A DNA stretch of 64,000 bases from Roseiarcus sp963806935. Lineage in GTDB: Bacteria; Pseudomonadota; Alphaproteobacteria; Rhizobiales; Beijerinckiaceae. Shown here piece by piece: positions 57,143 through 64,000 of the stretch. The DNA lies in assembly GCA_963806935.1 (NCBI GenBank), contig CAWEAT010000020.1:45088-109087 (forward strand), given 5' to 3'. The notes beneath the pieces are model-generated. The model made no database searches. It was not told where the DNA came from and was given only the letters and a program-made list of their open reading frames with translations. The translations under genes and the position numbers were made by a program. The stretch's first letter is position 1, and every line of letters starts with the position of its first letter.

Positions 57143-58509
57143 GCGGCACTCGGCTGGAGGGCAAGTTTTTTCTGCCGCTTCGCCCAGTCCTCCATAATCG
57201 ATTGAACGAGCAGGCTTAGGCCGTTCGAATCGCCAACGTCGATCATGTGAAAGTCGGTCAGAGACCGCAGCGGTTCAGAGGGGCCGATCGTGACGGGAAT
57301 GAGAAAGCGCAGCTTCTGATCCTCGAATTCTCCCATGTCTCCGTCTTTCTCGAGCGCCGCCTTGATCTCGCGGTGAAACACGCCGCTGACCGCCGTCGTC
57401 ATGGAAGGCGTCTGGACGATGATCGCGTAGTCGACCTTGTTCTTGACGACGGAGAGCAGCACGTCGTTCCAGCGATCCCCGGCGCGCAAATTCTGCTTGT
57501 CTTGCCAGACCCTGACGCCGCTCGCTTCCAGCTTGCTCCGAAGCAAATCGACAGCAGCGCGGTCCTCGCTCGCGTAGCTAAGGAAAGCGCAGGGAGCGGT
57601 CGGGCCAGGCTCCGCCCGCATTGAGATTCGTTCGGCGCACGATGGGACGCAACTCTCCTCGTATGTCTGCCGAAGCCCGCGGGCAAATTGTTCCCAGCGG
57701 AGGTGCCAAAACGTCACCAGACGGTCACCGGAAAAGAACTTGGTCGTCTGCGGGTGTTCGGGAAGGTGAAAGAACTCGGGATCTTCGAAGGCGATCGGCT
57801 TGTCGTTGTGCCCGTACACATTCAATACCTTCAGGAGGACGCGTGAATACCAATTGTGAAATCCAAATCCAAGAAAAAGAAATGACAAGTCGTTGTCGGC
57901 TAGAATGGAACGGACCGTGTCTGGAATAGCCGGTTCACCCTTGACGATCTGAACGAGGTAATCGATAAGGTCCATCTCAGTGAGGACCATTGATTGGCGA
58001 TCATCATGGTCGCCGAACAGATAGTATACCAGCGGCTTCGCTGCAGTTGGGACCATTTCTACTTTTCTATCGAGTTTCTTACCTTTGAAATTATAGTAAT
58101 CGCTCCTCGGCTCTTTGCCTGCCTCTTTTAGCGCTATTTCCATTTGATGGCCTGGCGATGCGCTGACGCAAAGCTTGATGGGCAAGGCGGCCAAATCTCG
58201 GTAAAAATCTGTTGTCGAACTTGTCTCGCGTACGTAGAAATCCCGGGCCGCTCGCTCGAGTGAGGTCCTACTGCCGCTGCGGTGACAATAAAGTTCCGCC
58301 GCATGGCGCAAGCTCGGCGGAATCTCGGGAGCTTCATGCACGCTCGCGAGCAGTTCGCGAGCCAGAATTTCGTCGAGCGGTTGCCGATTTGCGTCGTCGG
58401 CGCGAACCGCGACCCGCGGTCCAAGAACAAGAACGCAGCCGCCTGGATTGTTGATCTGCTCAACAAGGGTTTTTAACAGCTCAAGTTCGTCTGACTTGGA
58501 ATTCTCCAT
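57139..58509 (-). CDS. SIR2-like/TIR domain protein, putative NADase effector
   Basis: 456 residues from ATG 58509 (GGGAGAA upstream; TTG 58533 is an alternative). Residues 10-290 follow the SIR2-like pattern: GCVLVLGPRVA at the nucleotide loop, FYRDLAALPIKLCVSASPGH, VYYLFGDHDDRQSMVLTEMD and LSFLFLGFGFHNWYSRVLLK. The loop GAGxS is replaced and the catalytic His of the HLHG motif appears lost (YLFGD). Residues 307-450 are a TIR domain, CAFLSYASEDRAAVDLLRSK then SGVRVWQDKQNLRAGDRWND, with the putative catalytic Glu381 in VFHREIKAALEK. First gene of the pair with the nSTAND protein; TIR is the likely active effector. Confidence 0.8.
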   Translation of the reverse strand: MENSKSDELELLKTLVEQINNPGGCVLVLGPRVAVRADDANRQPLDEILARELLASVHEAPEIPPSLRHAAELYCHRSGSRTSLERAARDFYVRETSSTTDFYRDLAALPIKLCVSASPGHQMEIALKEAGKEPRSDYYNFKGKKLDRKVEMVPTAAKPLVYYLFGDHDDRQSMVLTEMDLIDYLVQIVKGEPAIPDTVRSILADNDLSFLFLGFGFHNWYSRVLLKVLNVYGHNDKPIAFEDPEFFHLPEHPQTTKFFSGDRLVTFWHLRWEQFARGLRQTYEESCVPSCAERISMRAEPGPTAPCAFLSYASEDRAAVDLLRSKLEASGVRVWQDKQNLRAGDRWNDVLLSVVKNKVDYAIIVQTPSMTTAVSGVFHREIKAALEKDGDMGEFEDQKLRFLIPVTIGPSEPLRSLTDFHMIDVGDSNGLSLLVQSIMEDWAKRQKKLALQPSAA

Positions 58510-58614
58510 TTCCAGTTCTCCCGCATAAGTCAAAATCGCATGCGGCGGGCTCGAGTAGAGCGTAGTCCTCCCGTCATCATCAATTCACATTAACCAAACC
58601 AAACTTATCCATCA

Positions 58615-58650
58615 CAGAAAATATTGATTTCTGCTGTGACCCTCGTCACA
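58615..58650 (-). promoter_or_regulatory. Two palindromes, one a perfect CRP-type site, upstream of the SIR2-TIR operon
   Basis: CAGAAA-atattga-TTTCTG (58615-58633) and, one base further, TGTGA-ccctcg-TCACA (58635-58650), the exact TGTGA-N6-TCACA consensus of CRP/FNR-family regulators. They lie about 105-140 bases before the ATG 58509 in AT-rich DNA. No good -35/-10 pair was recognised. Confidence 0.55.
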
Positions 58651-59115
58651 ACTAATAATCATAATCCTGACGTTGTAATTGGCCGCGCGCCGGAGGATAG
58701 ACCAATCTCAGCAAATTGATTCGGCGAATTCGATGATCGCTTTTGCGCAACGCCTTCAGCCAAGGGCCGCTTTGTCGCGCTTCCCGCCCGTTGATAGGGC
58801 CGAACCCAAAAGGCAGCTCAGGGCCGATTTGAGGCTTTCCACAGGGCGTCGGGCAATGACCGGTATTTGCGAATTTCGTTCTCTAATGGGTCAAGGGGGC
58901 GGGGCTCTTCCGGTTATCGACGCCTTGGGATGCCTGCGTTCTCTGCGCGCTCGCTGGCGCTTGATGGGGTAAGCTGGGACAGGGCGGCAAGGTTGAAAAC
59001 GCAGTCGGCCGGTGATGCCGCTGGCTACAAAATCCACGCCGTCGTCTGCTCCCTCCCTCGGGCGTCGCTCCTTGCGGGAGCTCGATGCGGTCTCCTGTCT
59101 CAGTGGTCGGTAGGC
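58651..59115. other. Non-coding stretch between the SIR2-TIR operon and IS110
   Basis: 465 bases; frames on both strands are short and without recognisable motifs. The last part, next to the transposase stop, probably belongs to the IS110 element end. Confidence 0.3.
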
Positions 59116-60121
59116 CTACGCCGCGATGAACGCCGTTCCATCCCGCAGCATGGCGTGCATGATGATGGCGAGGCGACGCGCCAGAGCGACGCGCGCCTTG
59201 CGCATGCTTGATCGCCTGGCGATGGCGAAGGCCCAGTCCTTGAGCTTGAGCTGGCCCTTGTAGCGGGTCAGCATGACGTTGGCGGCCTCATACAGCAGGG
59301 TCCGCACCCGCCGGTCTCCGCATTTTGAGATGCCGCCGACATAGTCGACTTCCCCGGACTGGTATCGTTTTGGAACGAGGCCCAGATAGGCGCCGACGTC
59401 TCGTGATCGGCGGATGCGCGAGGGATCGTCGATTGCGGCGACAAAGGCGAGGGCGGTCAGTTGGCCGACGCCTGGAATCGCCATGAGCCTTCGGCAGGCT
59501 TCCGATGCCGTCGTCATGCGCCTGATGTCGGCGTCGATCGCCGCGACTGCGGTCATCACCGCAGTGCGCGCAGCAATCAGTCCGCGCATGGCGGCGGAGA
59601 GACCGGCGATCCCCTCGCTGGCTTTGAGAGCCTGATCGATGAAGGCGGCGGTGAGAGCGCGAGGCAGCCGGACCCCAAACACGACCGCCAAACCTCGGAT
59701 CTGATTTTCCAGGGTCACCCGCTGGCCGACCAGCTTCTTGCGCGCGATGATCAGCGAGCGGAGAGCATGAGCGGATAGCGACTTCACGTGGACAGGCTTG
59801 AAGAACCCGGTGCGGGCCAAATGCGCCAGACCTCGAGCGTCATTGCGATCGGTCTTGTGGCGGCGAGCGACTTGAGCGCCTGATAGGCCTGCCGGCTTTC
59901 GACGCATATGACCGGAAAACCAAGCTAGCTCAACCCGTGAAACAGGACTGGCGCCATGCGTCCGGTTTCGAATACGACCCGACGACAGCTCGGCGCTTTC
60001 GCTAGCTCGGTCGCGATCGATTGCGCCGTCGACGCCGTCTTGCTCTCGTAGATGACCACGCCTTCGCGGTCGAAACATACGTCTCGTCCATTGAGATATC
60101 GAGGCCAGCAAAATAGTCCAT
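59116..60121 (-). pseudogene. IS110-family transposase, decayed
   Basis: From ATG 60121: MDYFAGLDISMDETYV (RuvC-like DEDD domain start), then after a frame change VVIYESKTASTAQSIATELA and RRVVFETGRMAP, HKTDRNDARGLAHLARTGFF, and the C-terminal Tnp20 domain AIPGVGQLTALAFVAAIDDP, then GAYLGLVPKRYQSGE. It has an in-frame TAG at LFHGLS*LGFPV (about 59929) and two frame changes near 60083 and 59868 that need two bases removed or one added, unlike the extra-base pattern elsewhere. The element is dead. Confidence 0.85.
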
Positions 60122-60330
60122 ATCGGATTCTCCTCTTCCAAATCCCGACCGATCGTACCGGCCTGCGTGGAAGAGCTCCCGCCCATTACCCGATGTTGAA
60201 AAAGCCGACCGAAAGACCATGTTCCGCCGATGGCTCCAGCCGCCTCCTCTCTGCTTGATTGCTCTCCGTCAAAACGTGTGCGTCTCTCATCGGCATTTCT
60301 GCTATTCTGCGGGACACGTGAGGGCGCGCA

Positions 60331-62120
60331 ATGGCGAGAACGCGGAAGATCGCTGCGATCCTGGTCGCCGACGTCGTCGGCTACAGCCGGCTCGCCGGGG
60401 CGGACGAGGATGGAACGTTTGGCGCGGCTGCGCGGCGCTACGCAGCGATCTGGTCGATCCCGGCGATCGCCGCGCATCAACGGGCGCATCGTCAAGCGCA
60501 CCGGCGACGGCAGCCTCATCGAATTTCGCAGCGTCGTCGACGCGGTGCGCTGCGCGATCGAGGTGCAAAACGGCCTCATCGAGCGCAACGCCGGCGTGCC
60601 GCCTGAGCGGCGCATCGAATTCCGCGTCGGCATTCATCTCGGCGACGTCGTCGAGGAGGGCGACGGCGATCTGATGGGCGACGGCGTCAATATCGCCGCA
60701 CGGCTGGAGGGCATCGCGCGAGCCCGGCGCGATCTGTCTCTCCGAGGACGCCTATCGTCAGGTGAAGGGGCGGCTCGATCTCGCGGTCACACGACCTCGG
60801 CCCAACCCAACTCAAGAACATCGCCGAGCCGATCCGGGTCTATTCGCTCGAAGTCGGCAAGCCGGTGCAGGCGAAGCCCGCGCCTGCCCCAGCGCCCGAA
60901 AAATCCGCCCCGCCGCGCCTTTCGATCGTCGTCTTGCCGTTCGCCAATATCGGAGGCGACCCGGAGCAGGAGCATTTCGTCGACGGGGTCACGGAGAGCT
61001 CTGACTACCGATCTCTCGCGGATACGGGGCGCCGTCGTAATCGCCCGCAATACCGCGTTCACCTACAAAGGCAAGCCGCTCGACGTGAAGACGATCGGGC
61101 GCGAATTAAACGTGCGCTATGTGCTGGAGGGCAGCGTCCAGCGCGGCGGCAACCGCATGCGCGTCAACGTCCAGCTCATCGACGCCGAAACGGGCAGTCA
61201 TCTCTGGGCCGAGCGGTTCGACAAGCCGCTCGCCGATCTTTTCGACATGCAGGACGAAATCGTCGCGCGCCTGGCGAACGCGCTCAACGCCCAGCTCGTC
61301 GCCGCCGAGGCGCGGCGCGCGGAACAGGCGCCGACCCCCGATTCGATGGACCTCTATTTTCAAGGGTTGGCTTGGTTCAATAAGGGTTTGACCCCTGACA
61401 ATCGTCGCGCAAGCGCGCAGCTTCTTCGATCGCGCGCTGACCGCCGATCCCGACAATGTCGACGCGCTCATTGGATCGGCGATCGCGGAGGCGATCGAAG
61501 GCGCAAATTCCTTTGCGACCGATCCCGCGGCGTCCTTTCGCTGCGGCCGAAGCGAAGTTGACCAAAGCCCTGTCCTCGGTCCCGGACCATGCGCGTGGCC
61601 ATATGTGGCTAGGACTTGTCGACATATGGACGAAGCGCGCTGCGGAGGGCATCGCCAAATGCGAACACGCGTTGGCGCTGGATCGAAATCTCGCCAACGC
61701 GGAAGCCGCTAATCGGATTTGGCAAGATCTATATCGGTCACGCCGAAGAAACAGAGGCTCACATTGCCGACGGCGCTGCGCCTCAGCCCGCGCGACACGC
61801 TGGCTTATGTCTGGATGACTAGCGCCGGCATGGCGAAGCTCCACCTCGGCCAGCTTCGAGCAAGCGGTTGCGTGGTGTCGACGGGCGATCGAGGCCAACC
61901 GAAATTATCCGCAGCGCATATTTTCAGTTGGCCGCCGCCCTCGCGCAGCTTGGTCGACTTGACGAGGCGCGATCCGCGGTCAAGGCCGGTCTCGCGCTCA
62001 ATCCGGCCTTCACCATCTCCCGCGCCCGCGCCCTCTGGACGGCGATGAGCGACGACCCGACGTATCTGGCCCAGCTTGAGCCTATGTTCGATGGCATGCG
62101 CAAGGCCGGGGTCCCCGAAC
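60331..62120 (+). pseudogene. Second adenylate cyclase-TPR gene, about 13 extra bases
   Basis: Paralogue of the gene at 38635: MARTRKIAAILVADVVGYSR, VKRTGDGSLIEFRSVVDAVR, HLGDVVEEGDGDLMGDGVNI, LSIVVLPFANIGGDPEQEHF and NVRYVLEGSVQRGGNRMRVN, ending GMRKAGVPE. Frame changes occur near 60418, 60437, 60465, 60480, 60715, 60791, 61003, 61402, 61534, 61712, 61772, 61858 and 61911; each is repaired by deleting one base, after which the protein follows the paralogue. It lacks the membrane helix found in the paralogue. Either an intact gene in poor sequence or a pseudogene. Confidence 0.75.
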
Positions 62121-62174
62121 ATGACCGCCGCCCGCCGCCTCGCCGCGATCCTCGCCGCCGGGGTCGTGGGCTAA
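62121..62174 (+). pseudogene. N-terminal stub of a third adenylate cyclase copy
   Basis: MTAARRLAAILAAGVVG then stop, the first 17 residues of a cyclase gene (compare RKIAAILVADVVGYSRL), placed directly after the end of the second cyclase just as a stub follows the first one at 40549. Remnant of a tandem cyclase array. Confidence 0.5.
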
Positions 62175-62238
62175 GACGGTTCGATTGTGACGAGGCCGAG
62201 CGGGACGATCAAGAGTCGTGGCGCGGTCGGAACGCAAG

Positions 62239-62712
62239 CTATCGCGGAGCGGGCACCACCTTGTAGTAGAGCCCGTTGTTGCCGGCGTAGGGCCGGAACC
62301 AGGCCGTGCCACAGACATAGTAATGGACGCCCACGACGGTCTCATGCTGGCACTCTGGACTCGACGGAGGCGTCACCACCGTCGATCCGATCGCGTAGCC
62401 GGTCGCGAGAGCAGTGGCGGAGGCCCAGCCTGCATTCCCGTAACCTCCGCAGTTGTAGCAGCCATTGGCGTAGTAGTGGTTGACGGCGGCAGCGCCGCCA
62501 TAGCCGCTCCAGTACGCATCGGCATGGTAACCGTCGTCGTGCCAGGTTCCGCCGACGGCGTCGCCGCCTGAGTAACCGCGATCTCCGCCACCGAAATCGC
62601 CGCCGCCATGTCCGCCCCCACCCCCGCCTCCACCGCGGGACATCGCTCGCTGCGGCGCCGCCGCCAGAAGCGCTGCCAGCATCGCCAACCCTACAAATGT
62701 TGAGCTTTTCAT
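62239..62712 (-). CDS. Secreted Gly/Tyr-rich small protein
   Basis: 157 residues. Signal peptide MKSSTFVGLAMLAALLAAAP; then a Gly-rich region (RGGGGGGGGHGGGDFGGGDR) and YYANGCYNCGGYGNAGW, with a small domain at the end: SSPECQHETVVGVHYYVCGT then AWFRPYAGNNGLYYKVVPAP. Similar small exported proteins are found next to DUF2092 genes in Rhizobiales as I recall. Function not known. It starts 20 bases after the DUF2092 gene on the same strand. Confidence 0.7.
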   Translation of the reverse strand: MKSSTFVGLAMLAALLAAAPQRAMSRGGGGGGGGHGGGDFGGGDRGYSGGDAVGGTWHDDGYHADAYWSGYGGAAAVNHYYANGCYNCGGYGNAGWASATALATGYAIGSTVVTPPSSPECQHETVVGVHYYVCGTAWFRPYAGNNGLYYKVVPAPR

Positions 62713-62732
62713 ATCATTGCCCTCAATCGATT

Positions 62733-63536
62733 CTATTGTTGCTTGGCCTCGGCGTCGTCCTGGCGGCCAAAGTCGATCGTTTCCGCGCCTTGCGTATTGG
62801 GCGGCGTCATGTCGACTGGCTGACCGAGCTTCCAATCCGAGAATTCAGTCATCCTCAGCGGCTTCTGCGGCGCTTGCGTGAGTGTCAGCCACAATTGTCT
62901 CGGCAAATGATCGTCGGACCCGATCCACACTTGAACCTGGACATTCTCGTTGGCGAGCGCCAACATATCGGTCGTCGTGCCGCCGACGAGCTTGGACTGG
63001 CCGATGACAAAAGCCGACGTGAGCCCGTCGATCAGTTTCTCGTGCGATTGATCGACAAGGTAGTGAATGAAGGGGAAGTAGATCCCGTACTTCTCGTAAA
63101 CCTCAACGAGCATCGCCCCAAGCGCGGGCGGCGCCTCGGTCTGTGCGACCATATTTTGGGTCGGCAGGTACTCCAAGATCGTCCTGCCGTCATAGAGAAA
63201 CTCGGACGGCGGCCCGTCGCCCGACGTGACGATCTTCATTTTGTCCGGGCGCTCCACGGAGACGGACGCCTGAACCATGTAGAACAGCGGCTGACCGTCT
63301 CGCGCCGGTTCCTCGAAGGCGGTCTTGACCGAAAAGGACATGCTCTTCGCCGCGTCCAATTTCGCGCCCATCGCATTGAGGAGTTCGACCGCCTTGGGTT
63401 CGATCGCCGGCCGCGGCCCAGCAACCGCGGGCGGACTGGCACCCGGCGTAGCGTTCTGCTGCGCCCTTGCCGGGGGTGAGGATGCAGAGACAGAGCATAA
63501 GAGAATTGTCAAAGCGGCAGTCTTGAACACACCCAT
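62733..63536 (-). CDS. DUF2092 periplasmic protein
   Basis: 267 residues from ATG 63536. Signal peptide MGVFKTAALTILLCSVSASS; Pro-rich linker; then the DUF2092/LolA-like beta domain: VELLNAMGAKLDAAKSMSFS, SVERPDKMKIVTSGDGPPSE, FLYDGRTILEYLPTQNMVAQ and VQVWIGSDDHLPRQLWLTLT. Such proteins resemble lipoprotein carriers; the substrate is unknown. Forms a likely operon with the Gly-rich gene downstream. Confidence 0.85.
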   Translation of the reverse strand: MGVFKTAALTILLCSVSASSPPARAQQNATPGASPPAVAGPRPAIEPKAVELLNAMGAKLDAAKSMSFSVKTAFEEPARDGQPLFYMVQASVSVERPDKMKIVTSGDGPPSEFLYDGRTILEYLPTQNMVAQTEAPPALGAMLVEVYEKYGIYFPFIHYLVDQSHEKLIDGLTSAFVIGQSKLVGGTTTDMLALANENVQVQVWIGSDDHLPRQLWLTLTQAPQKPLRMTEFSDWKLGQPVDMTPPNTQGAETIDFGRQDDAEAKQQ

Positions 63537-63659
63537 ATCGCTGCTCCACATTTCCAACGCTGACGCTCAACTCGCTTCTTAGCCAGTGAAGCTGATCTAG
63601 CTATTGTAAGCGCTTTCCGCTTGCGTTTTTGCGACACACAAAGAGGCGGAGCGTCGCCT

Positions 63660-63854
63660 TCAGGGCCAGCAGCACTTCGGCTCGGCGCTCTCGATTTTCG
63701 CCAGCGGCGGGGTATTCGGTTGAAATGGACAGCAGAACGCGATGCGTAGGCCGACCGTCGGATCGACGTTTGCCGTCGTGGTAGGAAGATCCGCCGCATG
63801 AGTTGAGCGGGCGAAGACGACTGCCGACAGCAGAGCAAAGGCAAGTCTCTTCAT
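63660..63854 (-). CDS. Small secreted Cys-containing protein
   Basis: 64 residues. Signal peptide MKRLAFALLSAVVFARSTHA with an Ala-x-Ala-like site, then a short mature part with CCPFQPNTPPLAKIESAEPK and CCW. The paired cysteines CC...CC suggest a disulfide-bonded peptide. No family known. It lies 123 bases upstream of the DUF2092 gene. 63855-64000 has nothing recognised. Confidence 0.5.
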   Translation of the reverse strand: MKRLAFALLSAVVFARSTHAADLPTTTANVDPTVGLRIAFCCPFQPNTPPLAKIESAEPKCCWP

Positions 63855-64000
63855 AGGGGCCCCGCTTGCCGATGCACGCCTGCCCAAGTCTCGGTGCAGC
63901 TACGTGATGAATATGTTCACCGCTGACCGAGGTGCGTGTGGGCTGTCTTGGGCCCTCGCAAGAAGAAGATGCGAGCGAGTTCCCCGGGGTCCATCAGGCG

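Noticed and set aside
55535..57205. 556-residue plus-strand open frame opposite the nSTAND gene
   Set aside because: No motif and no ribosome site; the minus strand has P-loop and Walker B motifs at the right spacing.
1..64000. CRISPR array, rRNA, riboswitch
   Set aside because: No regularly spaced direct repeats, no rRNA sequence and no riboswitch core recognised; the only tRNA sequence is the 3' fragment at 47039-47086.

Overview
The window is high-GC alphaproteobacterial DNA, most likely from the Rhizobiales. Several neighbourhoods point there: the DUF721 gene beside mutY, trpA followed by accD, an AccD without the zinc-ribbon cysteines, fdxA followed by carD, a GapR (DUF2312) gene, and a complete Cpa/Tad pilus locus of the alphaproteobacterial type. 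I cannot name the genus from sequence alone.

Layout. 1-20.8 kb is mostly housekeeping: dapF (partial), DUF721, mutY, an FkbM methyltransferase, a HAD nucleotidase, a family 4 uracil-DNA glycosylase, ETF-quinone oxidoreductase, a TPR protein, ispE, a hydrolase, two membrane glycosyltransferases, accD, trpA, a DUF3311/monocarboxylate symporter pair, a 3-hydroxyisobutyrate dehydrogenase-like gene, an orphan helicase C-terminal domain protein and fdxA. A CarD regulator with a long histone-like basic tail follows. From 22.5 to 36.1 kb lies the Flp/Tad pilus locus (cpaA, flp, cpaB, cpaC, a lipoprotein, two tadE-like genes, tadG, a 48-codon ORF, cpaE, cpaF, tadB, tadC, tadD, and a pilus N-terminal-domain gene). 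Then come gapR, an N-formylglutamate amidohydrolase-like gene and an SDR. Next are an adenylate cyclase-TPR gene, a PQQ dehydrogenase whose start derives from a second cyclase copy, a vanAB-type Rieske oxygenase and reductase, and another SDR.

At about 47.04 kb there is a 3' fragment of a tRNA-Lys(CTT) on the minus strand, followed at once by a tyrosine integrase. The orientation of the fragment puts the chromosome on its left and an integrated element on its right. The element side carries a Tudor-like small protein, a DUF3768 protein, a short XerC-like recombinase, a dinB fragment cut by an IS21 remnant, transposase debris and an IS110 pseudogene. It also carries the most interesting locus: a two-gene, translationally coupled operon on the minus strand (54.0-58.5 kb). 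That operon encodes a SIR2-like/TIR protein and a membrane-anchored nSTAND-type NTPase with a large C-terminal sensor region. A perfect CRP-type palindrome and a second palindrome lie just upstream. By composition this looks like an antiphage or conflict system. The right end holds a second adenylate cyclase copy and three small secreted proteins.

Data quality. Twelve otherwise normal genes, plus about thirteen places in the second cyclase gene, are each broken by exactly one extra base. Removing that base restores the family sequence every time. This one-sided pattern suggests insertion errors in the assembly rather than gene decay. Coordinates given for those genes span the whole locus as it would read after correction.
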